Part shown: in pieces, positions 45,496 through 54,761 of the stretch | Layout of the letters: each line of letters begins with the position of its first letter | How positions within the stretch are numbered: position 1 is the stretch's first letter | Assembly: GCF_000244975.1 (NCBI RefSeq) | Contig: NZ_CM001440.1 | Span: 1,849,538 to 1,913,537, forward strand | DNA from: Saccharomonospora cyanea NA-134 | GTDB taxonomy: Bacteria > Actinomycetota > Actinomycetes > Mycobacteriales > Pseudonocardiaceae | Length of the DNA stretch: 64,000 nt | Direction: 5' to 3' | Made by a program: the position numbers and the translations under genes | The notes under the pieces: model-generated | Told to the model about the DNA's origin: nothing | The model's input: only the letters and a program-made list of their open reading frames with translations | Databases searched by the model: none

Positions 45496-46044
45496 TCAGT
45501 CCTGGCGTCCGGCCTCGATGTCGAGCTCGATGACGACCTTGTCGCTGACGACCGCCGTGGGGATGTTGCCGCCGACGCCGAAGTCGGAGCGCTTGATCTC
45601 CGTGCGGGCCGCCACGCCGATCACCTTGCTGCCCTCGGTCATGCCGTCGCCGAAGCCGCCGAGCTCGGCGGTCAGCGTCACGGGCCTGGTGACACCGCGC
45701 AGTGTCAGCTCGCCGTCGATGAGGAAGTCCTCGCCGTCGGCGCGGATACCCGTGGAGCGGAAGCTCAGCGTGGGGTGGTTCTCGACGTCGAGGAAGTCGG
45801 CGCTGCGCACGTGCTCGTCGCGCTGCTGGTTGGTGGTGTCGATGCTCGCGGCCTGCATGGTGGCGGTCACCGAGGAGTCGGTGATGTCCTCCGCGGTGGT
45901 GATCTCGCCGCTCAGCTCGGTGAACCGGCCGCGAACGCGGGTGACGCCGAGGTGGCGCACGACGAAGCTCACGTTGGAGTGCACGGGGTCGATCGTCCAG
46001 GTGCCGGTCAGGTAGCCGGGGATGCCGGTCGTGCTGGTGGTCAT
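45496..46044 (-). CDS. YceI-family protein
   Basis: 182 residues from ATG 46044 with GAGGGAG upstream. The lipocalin-like YceI fold is recognisable from GTWTIDPVHSNVSFVVRHLGVTRVRGRFTELSGEI and DFLDVENHPTLSFRSTGI. YceI proteins bind polyisoprenoid lipids in some bacteria; there is no signal peptide here, so it is cytoplasmic. It is divergent from a MarR regulator with two shared operator-like repeats. The pair interrupts an otherwise conserved thrS-to-pimA gene order. Confidence 0.9.
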   Translation of the reverse strand: MTTSTTGIPGYLTGTWTIDPVHSNVSFVVRHLGVTRVRGRFTELSGEITTAEDITDSSVTATMQAASIDTTNQQRDEHVRSADFLDVENHPTLSFRSTGIRADGEDFLIDGELTLRGVTRPVTLTAELGGFGDGMTEGSKVIGVAARTEIKRSDFGVGGNIPTAVVSDKVVIELDIEAGRQD

Positions 46045-46068
46045 GGGGCTCCCTCTGTGAACCGATGT

Positions 46069-46120
46069 GATTGAGCTTTCAATCGCACACGATAGCGGAG
46101 GTTTGGTTGAGAGCTCAATC
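46069..46120. promoter_or_regulatory. Two MarR-type operators between yceI and marR
   Basis: Site 1 is gattga-N4-tcaatc (46069-46084), perfect; site 2 is ggttga-N4-tcaatc (46105-46120), one mismatch. Their centres are 36 bp apart. Both lie in the 104-bp divergent gap, upstream of TAGAAT (46137-46142), which is 6 nt before the marR ATG. Confidence 0.7.
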
Positions 46121-46136
46121 AGGTCTTCGTCTGGGT

Positions 46137-46142
46137 TAGAAT
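46137..46142 (+). promoter_or_regulatory. -10 hexamer TAGAAT, leaderless type (marR)
   Basis: TAGAAT is 6 nt before ATG 46149, with the second MarR-type operator 17 bp upstream. Confidence 0.55.
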
Positions 46143-46148
46143 GGCCCC

Positions 46149-46679
46149 ATGTCGACACCTCGATGGCTCACACCGGAGGAGCAGCGCGTGTGGCGCGACT
46201 TCTCGGCCGCCATCGACATGCTCCGAGCCCACCTCGAGGCGCAGTTGCAGCGCGACGCGGGCATGCCCACCACCTACTACGCCGTTCTGGTCGCCCTGTC
46301 GGAGGCCCCCGGCCGGGTGCTGAGGATGAGCGACCTCGCGCTCGCGACGCGTTCCTCCCGGAGCAGGCTCTCGCATGCCGTCGCCCGCATGGAGTCCAAC
46401 GGCTGGATTCGCAGGGAGGCGTGCCCCACGGACAAGCGTGGCGCGTTCGCCCACCTGACCGACGCCGGGCTCCGGGCCATTCGCGACGCCGCTCCCGGGC
46501 ACGTCGAGGCGGTGCGCGAGGCGCTGTTCGACGCGCTCACGCCGGAGCAGGCCCGACAGCTCGGCGCGATCAGCGCGGCGATCACCGACCGGTTGACGCC
46601 GGAATGCGCCCGCGCCGAAGTCGAGGCGGCCGGAGCCTCCCACAACACCGAGGAGTCTGCCGTCGGTAGTCGCCCGTGA
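46149..46679 (+). CDS. MarR-family transcriptional regulator
   Basis: 176 residues from ATG 46149. The winged helix is seen in MSDLALATRSSRSRLSHAVARMESNGWIRREACPTDKRGAFAHLTDAGLRAI (about 60-110). The leaderless -10 TAGAAT lies 6 nt upstream. It probably represses itself and yceI through the two gattga/tcaatc sites. MarR proteins respond to phenolic ligands or oxidation; the sequence does not show which. Confidence 0.88.
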   Translation: MSTPRWLTPEEQRVWRDFSAAIDMLRAHLEAQLQRDAGMPTTYYAVLVALSEAPGRVLRMSDLALATRSSRSRLSHAVARMESNGWIRREACPTDKRGAFAHLTDAGLRAIRDAAPGHVEAVREALFDALTPEQARQLGAISAAITDRLTPECARAEVEAAGASHNTEESAVGSRP

Positions 46680-46778
46680 CACGCGGTGCAGGGGCACGGG
46701 ACGCCGGCTTCGTGGCGGCTCGATAGGGTTTGCTTGCCGAGTTGATCCGCACTCGCCAGCAAGCACCCGTAGGATGAG

Positions 46779-47393
46779 ATGCTCAACATCTTCGCGCGCG
46801 CGTCCGTGTCTCGCGTCACCGACCCGATCGGTGCCGCCCTGGTGCGCGTCGGGCTGACCCCGAACGCGATGACACTCATCGGCACCGCGGGCGCCATCGC
46901 AGGGGCCCTGGCCTTCTTCCCGACCGGGATGCTGCTCGCGGGCACCTTCGTGGTGTGGGGCTTCGTCATGCTCGATCTGCTCGACGGGGCGATGGCGAGG
47001 GCGAAGGGGAGCACGCCGTTCGGAGCGGTGCTCGACGCCACGTGTGACCGGTTGGTCGACGGCGCGGTGTTCGCGGCCGTCGCCTGGTGGGCGTTCGCCG
47101 TGGCCGACAACCCCCGGGTCGCCGCGGCGGCACTGCTGTGTCTCGTGCTCGCGCAGGTCATCTCCTACGTCAAGGCGAGGGCGGAGGCGTCCGGGTTCGG
47201 CGACGCGGCCAACGGGGGACTCGTCGAACGCGCCGAGCGCCTGATCATCGCGCTCGTCGGGACGGGACTGCAGGGACTGGGCCTGCCGTACGCCGTCGAG
47301 ACGTCACAATGGCTGCTCGCGGTGCTCTCGGTGATCACCCTGGCCCAGCGCGTCGTGGCGGTGGCCACGGCGGCGAGGAAGGCTCCGCTGTGA
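46779..47393 (+). CDS. pgsA: Phosphatidylinositol phosphate synthase
   Basis: 204 residues, six membrane segments. The CDP-alcohol phosphotransferase motif is DLLDGAMARAKGSTPFGAVLDATCDR, with all four aspartates in place. In actinobacteria the copy encoded before the PIM acyltransferase and pimA transfers inositol phosphate from L-myo-inositol-1-phosphate to CDP-diacylglycerol. Its stop overlaps the next start (GTGA). Confidence 0.93.
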   Translation: MLNIFARASVSRVTDPIGAALVRVGLTPNAMTLIGTAGAIAGALAFFPTGMLLAGTFVVWGFVMLDLLDGAMARAKGSTPFGAVLDATCDRLVDGAVFAAVAWWAFAVADNPRVAAAALLCLVLAQVISYVKARAEASGFGDAANGGLVERAERLIIALVGTGLQGLGLPYAVETSQWLLAVLSVITLAQRVVAVATAARKAPL

Positions 47394-48322
47394 GCAGGCG
47401 GCGACTCGTGGAATGGGGTTACGCCGCGGCGTGGCGTCTGGTGCCGAAACTGCCGGATTCGTTCGTCACCACGGCGTTCGCCGTGGGAGCCGACATCGCC
47501 GCGCGGCGCGACCGCGGCGGCGCCGCGCGACTTCGCCGCAACCTCGCGAGGGTGGTGCCACAGGCGGGCCCGGTGGAACTGGAGGACCTCACCAGGCGGG
47601 CCATGCGCTCGTACGCCCGGTACTGGCAGGAGGCGTTCTGCCTGCCCTCGATGGACCCCGAGGACGTGCGCGGGCGCATCGACGTCACGGGTGCCGAATA
47701 CCTCGACGCCGCCCTGGAAGAGGGCAACGGAGCGGTGGTCGCGCTGCCCCACACGGGTAACTGGGACGTCGCGGGCGTGTGGCTGGTGGGACACTCCGGC
47801 AATTTCACCACGGTGGCGGAGCGGCTGCGGCCGGAGTCGCTGTACGAACGGTTCGTCGCCTACCGCGAGTCGCTCGGCTTCGAGGTCGTCCCCGCAGACG
47901 GGAGCGTGTCCTTCCGCCTGCTGCTGCGGCGACTCCGGGAGAACAAGGTGGTGTGCCTGGTGGGCGACCGCGACCTCACCGGCTCGGGCACACCCGTGAC
48001 GTTCTTCGGCGAGAAGGCGACGTTCCCCGCAGGCCCGGCCCGGCTGGCACTGAGCACCGGAGCCGCGCTGCTGCCGGTGGGATGCTGGTTCACCGACGGC
48101 GGGTGGGCGGTGCGCATACACCCCCGGATCCGCGTCAGCACCCGCGAGGAGGTGTCCGCCGCGACGCAGGCACTCGCCGACGTCTTCGCGGGGGACATCG
48201 CGGCCCACCCCACGGACTGGCACATGCTCCAGCCGTTCTGGCTCGCCGACCGCGGCAGCGAGGACGAGGCGGGCGACACCGACGTCGGTGAGGCCGAGCC
48301 GGGGGAACGGAGCGTGTCATGA
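47390..48322 (+). CDS. Phosphatidylinositol mannoside acyltransferase (PatA-like)
   Basis: 310 residues from GTG 47390, overlapping pgsA. The lauroyl/HtrB-type acyltransferase fold has H-x4-D in LPHTGNWDVAGVWL and a conserved Glu in RESLGFEVV, plus GDRDLTGSGTPVTFFGE. The M. tuberculosis counterpart (Rv2611c) acylates the mannose of PIM1/PIM2. The stop overlaps pimA (ATGA). Confidence 0.92.
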   Translation: MSRRRLVEWGYAAAWRLVPKLPDSFVTTAFAVGADIAARRDRGGAARLRRNLARVVPQAGPVELEDLTRRAMRSYARYWQEAFCLPSMDPEDVRGRIDVTGAEYLDAALEEGNGAVVALPHTGNWDVAGVWLVGHSGNFTTVAERLRPESLYERFVAYRESLGFEVVPADGSVSFRLLLRRLRENKVVCLVGDRDLTGSGTPVTFFGEKATFPAGPARLALSTGAALLPVGCWFTDGGWAVRIHPRIRVSTREEVSAATQALADVFAGDIAAHPTDWHMLQPFWLADRGSEDEAGDTDVGEAEPGERSVS

Positions 48323-49464
48323 AGGTCGGCATCGTGTGCCCGTACTCCTTCGACGTGCCCGGAGGCGTTCAGGGACACGTCGTGGACCTCGCCAAGGCGC
48401 TGCGCTCGCTCGGGCACACCGTGTCGGTACTCGCTCCCGGCGACGACGAAAGCGCGCACCTCCCCGAGTTCGTGCAGCCCGCGGGTCGTTCGCTCGGCAT
48501 CCCGTACAACGGCTCGGTGGCGCGGCTGCAGTTCGGCCCCGTCTCGTACGCACGGGTGCGGCGCTGGCTGCGCGACCACGACTTCGACGTGCTGCACCTG
48601 CACGAACCGACGGCGCCGAGCCTGTCGCTGCTGGCGCTGACCGTCGCGGAAGGACCCATCGTCGCGACGTTCCACACCTCCACCCCCCGCTCGCGCACGC
48701 TGGCGGCGTTCGAGCCGGTGCTGCGTCCGCTGCTGGAGAAGGTGACCGCCCGCATCGCCGTGTCGGCGCTGGCGCGTCGCGTGCAGGTGGAACACCTGGG
48801 CGGGGACGCGGTGGAGATCCCCAACGGGGTGGACGCCGCGTTCTTCTCGGGTGCCGAACCGCTGGAGGGCTATCCCCGTCAGGGCGGCACGATCGGGTTC
48901 GTCGGCCGGTACACCGAACCCCGCAAGGGCATGGGTGTGCTGCTCGACGCGCTGCGTGTGCTGGCGCCGGAGTCGCCGTCGCTGCGGTTGCTGGTCGTCG
49001 GGCGTGGAGAGGCCGAGACGCTGTACCGGCAGGCAGGCCCCGAACTCGCGTCACGACTGGACCTGCTCGGGCAGGTGGACGACGAGACCAAGGCGCGCGC
49101 ACTACGCAGTGTGGACGTCTACTGCGCCCCGAACACGGGGGGAGAGAGCTTCGGGATGATCCTCACCGAGGCCATGGCGGCGGGCACCCCCGTGGTGGCC
49201 AGTGCGCTCGATTCGTTCCGCCGGGTGCTCGACGACGGAAACGCCGGCGTGCTGGTGCCCACCGGCGACGCCGAAGCCCTGGCGGGCGCGCTGCGGGGGC
49301 TGATCGCCGATCCGGCCCGCCGGGCCGCGCTGTCGGAGGCGGCCACCCGACGCGTCGCGCGCTACGACTGGGGCACCGTCGTGAAGCAGGTCGTGCGCGT
49401 GTACGAGACGGCGATCGCGGCCGACCCACGCAAGGTCGGCGCCGAGCCCGGCGTTCTGCGATGA
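48319..49464 (+). CDS. pimA: Phosphatidylinositol alpha-mannosyltransferase PimA
   Basis: 381 residues, GT-B fold, GT4 family. The N-terminal MKVGIVCPYSFDVPGGVQGHVVDLAKAL includes the GGVQ loop that binds the acceptor; GRYTEPRKGMGVLLDAL and the E-x7-E motif region (NTGGESFGMILTEAMAAGTPVVAS) bind GDP-mannose. It starts PIM synthesis on the inner leaflet of the membrane. Confidence 0.95.
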   Translation: MKVGIVCPYSFDVPGGVQGHVVDLAKALRSLGHTVSVLAPGDDESAHLPEFVQPAGRSLGIPYNGSVARLQFGPVSYARVRRWLRDHDFDVLHLHEPTAPSLSLLALTVAEGPIVATFHTSTPRSRTLAAFEPVLRPLLEKVTARIAVSALARRVQVEHLGGDAVEIPNGVDAAFFSGAEPLEGYPRQGGTIGFVGRYTEPRKGMGVLLDALRVLAPESPSLRLLVVGRGEAETLYRQAGPELASRLDLLGQVDDETKARALRSVDVYCAPNTGGESFGMILTEAMAAGTPVVASALDSFRRVLDDGNAGVLVPTGDAEALAGALRGLIADPARRAALSEAATRRVARYDWGTVVKQVVRVYETAIAADPRKVGAEPGVLR

Positions 49465-49973
49465 CCACGTGGTTGGTGGTGTTCGCGCTCGTCGTGGCGC
49501 TGGTGGTGGCGAACGCGTTGTGGCTGGTCGCCACCGCGAACCGGCTCGACCGGCTGCACGTCCGCATGGACGCGGGCTGGGCCGCCCTCGACGCCGCGCT
49601 CGCGCGCCGCGCCGTGGTGGCCAGGACGGTGGCGGCGAGTGTGCTGCGCGGTGAGGACGCCGAGGTGCTGAGGGCCGCGGCCGACCTGGCGGAGCTCGCG
49701 CCCCGGCCGGAGCGGGAGTCAGCGGAGAACGAACTGACGCGCCGGCTCGCCGAGGTCGACCGGCGGACGCTGCCCGCCGGGCTCGCCGACGAGTTGACCG
49801 ACGCCGAGGAGCGCGTGGTCATCGCCCGCCGGGTCTACAACGACGCGGTGCGCGACACACTGGCGCTGCGGCGCCGCCGCCGGGTGCGGTACTTCCGGCT
49901 CGCCGGCACGGCCCGCCGCCCGGAGTACTTCGAGATCGCCGAACCCGACCCCGCGACGCCCCCGAAGACCTGA
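49461..49973 (+). CDS. LemA-like single-pass membrane protein
   Basis: 170 residues from ATG 49461, overlapping the pimA stop (ATGA). One N-terminal membrane segment (4-24) is followed by a helical domain with ANRLDRLHVRMDAGWAALDAALARRAVVARTVAAS and ARRVYNDAVRD, close to the LemA pattern. The function is unknown. It is translationally coupled to pimA and so may belong to the PIM operon. Confidence 0.75.
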   Translation: MTTWLVVFALVVALVVANALWLVATANRLDRLHVRMDAGWAALDAALARRAVVARTVAASVLRGEDAEVLRAAADLAELAPRPERESAENELTRRLAEVDRRTLPAGLADELTDAEERVVIARRVYNDAVRDTLALRRRRRVRYFRLAGTARRPEYFEIAEPDPATPPKT

Positions 49974-49985
49974 GCCGAAACCACC

Positions 49986-50059
49986 GTGTCCGCACTTCTC
50001 GCACGCGTGTTCGCGTCGCAGGCTGCGGACACGCGTGCACAACCTGCGGACACGCGTGC
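49986..50059. repeat. Repeat cluster with core TGCGGACACGCGTGC
   Basis: Two exact copies of tgcggacacgcgtgc (50024-50038 and 50045-50059, period 21), one inverted near-copy gcacgcgtgttcgcg (50001-50015) and a partial inverted copy gtgtccgca (49986-49994). They fill the convergent gap between the LemA-like gene and the EF-G-like gene and can fold into hairpins, so they may act as a bidirectional terminator. Confidence 0.7.
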
Positions 50060-50074
50060 GCTGGTTCAGCTGGT

Positions 50075-52213
50075 TCAGGCTCGGGCCTTGGTGTGTTCGC
50101 GTGTCGGGAGCTTCTGCGGGGCGAACTCGTAGCGGACGTGGCGGCGGGTGAAGCTCGCCCGGCCGGAGGTGAGCGAGCGGAGGTCCACGGCGTAACGCAC
50201 CAGCTCGGCCGACGGCACCTCGGCGCGGACGAGGCTGTGCCCGCCCTCGACCGACTCGGTGCCGAGCACCCGGCCCCGCCGGGACGACAGGTCGCCCAGC
50301 ACGGCGCCGAGGTAGGCGTCGGGCAGCCGGACGACGACCTCGTCGAGCGGTTCCAGCGTCACAAGCCCCGCCCTGGCGGCCGCGTCCTTCACCGCGAGCG
50401 CCCCGGCGGTCTGGAACGCGGCGTCGGAGGAGTCCACGCTGTGGGCCTTGCCGTCGAACAGGGTGACGCGCACGTCCACGACGGGATCGTCGCTGCCGAT
50501 GCCGTTGCGCAACTGTGCCCGCACCCCCTTCTCCACGCTGGGGATGAACTGGTGGGGGATGACGCCGCCGACGATGCGGTCGACGAACTCCACCCCCTCG
50601 CCTCGGGGGAGGGGCTCCACCGACACGTCGCACACCGCGTACTGTCCGTGCCCTCCGGACTGCTTGACGTGGCGTCCGTGCCCGTCGGCGGGCGCGGCGA
50701 ACGTGGCGCGGCGGCTGGTCCGTACGGGTTCGGTGGTCACCTCCGCGCCACCGGCCCGGAGCATGGACAGCACGACGTCCGCGTGTGCCTCGCCCATGCA
50801 CCACAACACCAGTTGGCGGGTCTCCGCATTGCGCTCCAGCCGTAGCGTCGGATCACCCGCGACGAGCCTCGACAGGTTGCGGGCGAGCACGTCCTCGTCG
50901 CTGCGGGACTGCGCGACGACGGCGACGGGCAGCAGCGGCTCGGGCATCTCCCAGGGCGCGATGAGCAGCGGGTCCTCGGGCTCGGACACGGTGTCACCGG
51001 TCTCGGCGGACGTGAGCTTCGTCAGTGCGCACACGTCGCCCGCCACACAGTGGGGCACCTCCCGCAGGGCGGCCCCGAACGGGGAGTACAGGTGCGCGAC
51101 GCGTTCGTCGGTGTCGTGCTCGTCGTGCCCTCGGTCGACGAGGCCGTGTCCGCTGACGTGGACCGTCCGTTCAGGACGCAGCGTGCCCGAGAACACCCGG
51201 ACGAGCGACACCCGGCCTACGTAGGAGTCGACGGAGGTGTGCACGATCTCGGCGGCGAGCGGCCCGCCGGGATCGGTGGAGAGCCGGGGATGCGGGATGC
51301 CCTCCGGCGTGGTGGCGATGGGCGGTGCGTGTTCCAGCGGGGAGGGGAACGCACGGGCGATACCGTCGAGGACCTCGGCCGTGCCCACACCCGTCTGCGC
51401 GCACGCGGGAATGACCGGGTGGAACGTGCCCTTGGTCACGGCTTTCTCGAGGTCGGCGATCAGGGTGTCCTCGGAGATCGACTCGCCGGCGAGGTAACGG
51501 TCCATGAGGGTCTCGTCCTCGCTCTCGGCGATGATGCCCTCGATGAGCGCGTCACGGGCGCCCGACAGGCGTTCGGCGTCCTCTCCTCCGACGTCACCGA
51601 GGCGCGGAGGATGGCCGTTCGAGTAGTCGTAGCGGCGTCGTGTGACCAGGCCGACCAGCGCCGGGCCGCCGTCCCCCGCCGGGAGGTACAGCGGGAGCAC
51701 CCCGGCCCCGAACGCCTCCTGGCACGCCATGATCGTCGCGTCGACGTCGGCGCGGGCGTGGTCGAGGCGCGACACGACGACGGCGCGCGGCAGGCCGACG
51801 GCAGCGCACTCCTCCCACAGCGACACGGTCGCGGGGTCGACACCGTGGCCCGCGCTCACGACGAACAACGCGGCGTCGGCCGCGCGGAGCCCGGCGCGCA
51901 CCTCTCCCACGAAGTCGGCGTAGCCCGGCGTGTCGATGAGATTGATCTTGACGTCGCCGTGGACGACGGGGGCGACGGCGAGGCCGACGGAACGCTGCTG
52001 GCGAACGGCGGCCTGGTCGTGGTCGCACACGGTGGTGCCCTCCACCACGGATCCCGCCCTGTTGAGGGTCTTCGCGGCGACGAGCAGAGCTTCGGTGAGG
52101 GTGGTCTTTCCGGAACCGGAGGGGCCGACGAGTGCGACGTTGCGTACCCTGCCGGGTTCGTCCACGGCGACCGCGGCCGCCGGGTCGCTGGTCCTGATGT
52201 TCTTCTCGGCCAT
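50075..52213 (-). CDS. EF-G-like GTPase (EF-G2 type)
   Basis: 712 residues from ATG 52213. It has the five-domain EF-G layout. G1 is GPSGSGKT and G3 [10 protein letters not shown], but G4 is SRLD where the canonical sequence is NKxD. The C-terminal half has [35 protein letters not shown] and [30 protein letters not shown] (domains IV and V). Mycobacteria carry a similar second EF-G (Rv0120c) whose role in translocation is doubtful. It stands alone, divergent from pdxS. Confidence 0.9.
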   Translation of the reverse strand: MAEKNIRTSDPAAAVAVDEPGRVRNVALVGPSGSGKTTLTEALLVAAKTLNRAGSVVEGTTVCDHDQAAVRQQRSVGLAVAPVVHGDVKINLIDTPGYADFVGEVRAGLRAADAALFVVSAGHGVDPATVSLWEECAAVGLPRAVVVSRLDHARADVDATIMACQEAFGAGVLPLYLPAGDGGPALVGLVTRRRYDYSNGHPPRLGDVGGEDAERLSGARDALIEGIIAESEDETLMDRYLAGESISEDTLIADLEKAVTKGTFHPVIPACAQTGVGTAEVLDGIARAFPSPLEHAPPIATTPEGIPHPRLSTDPGGPLAAEIVHTSVDSYVGRVSLVRVFSGTLRPERTVHVSGHGLVDRGHDEHDTDERVAHLYSPFGAALREVPHCVAGDVCALTKLTSAETGDTVSEPEDPLLIAPWEMPEPLLPVAVVAQSRSDEDVLARNLSRLVAGDPTLRLERNAETRQLVLWCMGEAHADVVLSMLRAGGAEVTTEPVRTSRRATFAAPADGHGRHVKQSGGHGQYAVCDVSVEPLPRGEGVEFVDRIVGGVIPHQFIPSVEKGVRAQLRNGIGSDDPVVDVRVTLFDGKAHSVDSSDAAFQTAGALAVKDAAARAGLVTLEPLDEVVVRLPDAYLGAVLGDLSSRRGRVLGTESVEGGHSLVRAEVPSAELVRYAVDLRSLTSGRASFTRRHVRYEFAPQKLPTREHTKARA

Positions 52214-52414
52214 CACGGCCTCCTGCGACGGTGGCGGGTGCTGTGCTTTCGAGCACACACCCGATCGGTGCGGGTGGCAAGGCGGGCGGACTCCGGAACA
52301 CCGCAACGGCGAAGTGGTCCTCCGGAATCGACGCTCAATGGCCTCCTCCGCCGGTCCACATCCGCCCTACGGTGGTGCCGTCAGCTCGAGAAGAACGCGG
52401 TGAAAGGTACTGCT

Positions 52415-53329
52415 GTGTCGAACGCTTCGCCCAGCGACTCTGTCGAATCCCGGACCGGTACCGCGCGGGTCAAGCGCGGGATGGCGGAGATGCTCAAGGG
52501 TGGCGTGATCATGGATGTCGTCACGCCCGAACAGGCCAGGATCGCCGAGGACGCCGGCGCGGTCGCCGTCATGGCGCTGGAGCGGGTTCCCGCCGACATC
52601 CGAGCCCAGGGCGGTGTGGCCCGCATGAGCGATCCCGACCTGATCGACGGCATCGTCTCCGCGGTGTCCATCCCGGTGATGGCGAAGGCGCGCATCGGCC
52701 ACTTCGTCGAGGCGCAGGTGCTGCAGTCGCTCGGCGTGGACTACATCGACGAGTCCGAGGTGCTCACCCCCGCCGACTACGCCAACCACATCGACAAGTG
52801 GGCGTTCACGGTGCCGTTCGTGTGCGGCGCGACCAACCTGGGCGAGGCGCTGCGCCGCATCAACGAGGGCGCCGCGATGATCCGGTCCAAGGGCGAGGCC
52901 GGGACCGGGGACGTGTCCAACGCGACCACCCACATGCGCCGCATCCGCTCGGAGATCCGCACGCTGTCGGCCCTGCCCGAGGACGAGCTGTACGTGGCGG
53001 CGAAGGAGATGCAGGCCCCCTACGAACTGGTGAGGGAGGTCGCCGAGACGGGCTCGCTGCCCGTGGTGCTCTTCACGGCCGGTGGTATCGCCACGCCCGC
53101 CGACGCCGCGATGATGATGCAGCTCGGCGCCGAGGGCGTCTTCGTCGGCTCGGGCATCTTCAAGTCGGGCGACCCGGCCCGGCGGGCCGAGGCCATCGTG
53201 AAGGCCACCACCTTCCACGACGACCCGGACGTCGTCGCGAAGGTCTCGCGGGGGCTCGGCGAGGCGATGGTGGGCATCAACGTCGACGACGTGCCCGCGC
53301 CCCACCGGCTCGCCGAACGCGGGTGGTGA
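52415..53329 (+). CDS. pdxS: Pyridoxal 5'-phosphate synthase, PdxS subunit
   Basis: 304 residues from GTG 52415. A TIM-barrel synthase that joins ribose 5-phosphate, glyceraldehyde 3-phosphate and PdxT-derived ammonia to make [33 protein letters not shown] (with the catalytic lysine) and [19 protein letters not shown] (second lysine) are conserved. The frame is open far upstream but that part is the shadow of the EF-G-like gene. Its partner pdxT is 1.8 kb downstream rather than adjacent. Confidence 0.96.
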   Translation: MSNASPSDSVESRTGTARVKRGMAEMLKGGVIMDVVTPEQARIAEDAGAVAVMALERVPADIRAQGGVARMSDPDLIDGIVSAVSIPVMAKARIGHFVEAQVLQSLGVDYIDESEVLTPADYANHIDKWAFTVPFVCGATNLGEALRRINEGAAMIRSKGEAGTGDVSNATTHMRRIRSEIRTLSALPEDELYVAAKEMQAPYELVREVAETGSLPVVLFTAGGIATPADAAMMMQLGAEGVFVGSGIFKSGDPARRAEAIVKATTFHDDPDVVAKVSRGLGEAMVGINVDDVPAPHRLAERGW

Positions 53330-53371
53330 CGCGCTCCGAGCCTGCCTCGGCCGCCGAGTGAGGGCGACCGC

Positions 53372-53956
53372 TCAGCTCTGTTCGGAGACGAGCACGGCCA
53401 TCGTCTGCGCCTCAAGAGCCTTGAACACGTGCGGCAGGTCGCCGGGGTAGGCGACGTAGTCGCCCGGTTTCAGCTCCACCGGGTCGTCGAGGAGTCCCAC
53501 GAGGGCTCGGCCGCTGCACAGCACGATGTGTTCCACGATGCCGGGCATGTGCGGGTCCGACTCCCTCGGCCGGTCGGGCTCGGCCTGGATGAGGTAGACG
53601 TCACGACGGGTGTGTGGTGGGGCGGGGGACAGCAGGGTGGCGACGTAGTCCGCGCGCTCGGCGGAGAACCGAGGTCCCTCGCCCGCTCGCACCACCTGCA
53701 CCCGAGGCCGGACCGGTTCGACGAGCTGGGTGAACGAGATGTCGAGGGCGGTGCTGAGCGCCCAGATCGTCTCGACGCTCGGGTTTCCGGTCCCGGACTC
53801 CAGTTGGGACAAGGTCGATTTCGCGATGCCCGCCCTGCGGGCGAGCTCGGTGAGCGACAGCCCGGCCCGCTGCCGCTCGCGCTGTAGCGAGGCGGCGATG
53901 GCCGCGAGGGGCGCGCCGGTGGCACCGGATGTTCCGTTGTCCCTGGTCTGCGTCAT
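53372..53956 (-). CDS. XRE-family regulator with cupin sensor domain
   Basis: 194 residues from ATG 53956. An N-terminal XRE helix-turn-helix (RQRAGLSLTELARRAGIAKSTLSQLESGTGNPSVETIWALSTAL) is followed by a cupin_2 domain (HMPGIVEHIVLCSGRALVGLLDDPVELKPGDYVAYPGDLPHVFKAL). Such regulators usually sense a small metabolite such as an amino acid. It is divergent from azlCD, which it probably represses. Confidence 0.88.
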   Translation of the reverse strand: MTQTRDNGTSGATGAPLAAIAASLQRERQRAGLSLTELARRAGIAKSTLSQLESGTGNPSVETIWALSTALDISFTQLVEPVRPRVQVVRAGEGPRFSAERADYVATLLSPAPPHTRRDVYLIQAEPDRPRESDPHMPGIVEHIVLCSGRALVGLLDDPVELKPGDYVAYPGDLPHVFKALEAQTMAVLVSEQS

Positions 53957-53957
53957 G

Positions 53958-54005
53958 TTGTTCGCTCCACAGTCCGCTTGTTCGCCTTGACGAACGCGAG
54001 TCCTT
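53958..54005. promoter_or_regulatory. Operator candidates between the XRE-cupin gene and azlC
   Basis: ttgttcgc occurs twice, 20 bp apart (53958-53965 and 53978-53985), and the second copy forms a short inverted repeat with cgaac (gttcg-N6-cgaac, 53980-53995). Another gttcg/cgaac pair lies just inside azlC (54028-54043). Spacing of two helical turns suggests cooperative binding. Confidence 0.5.
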
Positions 54006-54761
54006 GTGTTCAGCATAGGAGTCGTGCGTTCGATATGGCGAACCCTGGACCGCGACCTCGCGCGTGACATCGCGCTGGTCTGCCTCGCCGACGCCCTCGT
54101 CGGCATCTCCTTCGGGGCCATCACCGTGGGCTCGGGCCTGCCGTTGTGGCTGCCCATGCTGCTGTCGGTGGTGGTCTTCGCCGGTGCTGCCCAGTTCATG
54201 TTCGTGGGGCTGGTCGCCTCCGGCGGCAACCCGGTCGCGGCCGTCGTCGCCGCCCTGCTCCTCAACGCGCGCCACGTGCCGTTCGGTTTCGCGGTCGCCG
54301 ACCTCCTCGGCCGACGGTGGGCGAGCCGCCTGCTCGGCACCCATCTGATGATCGACGAGACGGTCGCGTTCGCGCTGGCCCAGCGTGAGCGCGAGCGCCG
54401 CAGGGCTGCCTACTGGGGCTGCGGTCTCGGTCTGTTCGTCGCCTGGAACCTCGGTGTGGTCGTCGGTGCCGTCGTCGGCACGGCGGTCGGCGACACCGCC
54501 GCGCTCGGCCTCGACGCCGCGTTCCCGGCGGTGCTGCTCGCGCTGGTGCTGCCCGCGTTGCGCGACGCGGACACCCGCAGGGCCGTGCTGGTGGGCGTCG
54601 CCGTCGCGCTGGCGACAGCCCCGTTCGTCCCGGCCGGGTTGCCCGTGCTCCTCGGGTTGGTGGGCGTCGTCGCGGTCCTGCGCCGTGGCGCCACCGAAAC
54701 CACGGACGAGCAGGAACAGGCCCTGGCCGATCGAAGGGGAGGGGAGGGGACGGCAGGATGA
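54006..54761 (+). CDS. azlC: AzlC-family branched-chain amino acid exporter, large subunit
   Basis: 251 residues from GTG 54006; GTG 54024 is an alternative. Multi-pass protein with LVCLADALVGISFGAITVGSGLPLWLPMLLSVVVFAGAAQFMFVGLVASGG and LLLNARHVPFGFAVADLL, the AzlC signature. Works with AzlD to export branched-chain or related amino acids. Its stop overlaps azlD (ATGA). Confidence 0.92.
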   Translation: MFSIGVVRSIWRTLDRDLARDIALVCLADALVGISFGAITVGSGLPLWLPMLLSVVVFAGAAQFMFVGLVASGGNPVAAVVAALLLNARHVPFGFAVADLLGRRWASRLLGTHLMIDETVAFALAQRERERRRAAYWGCGLGLFVAWNLGVVVGAVVGTAVGDTAALGLDAAFPAVLLALVLPALRDADTRRAVLVGVAVALATAPFVPAGLPVLLGLVGVVAVLRRGATETTDEQEQALADRRGGEGTAG

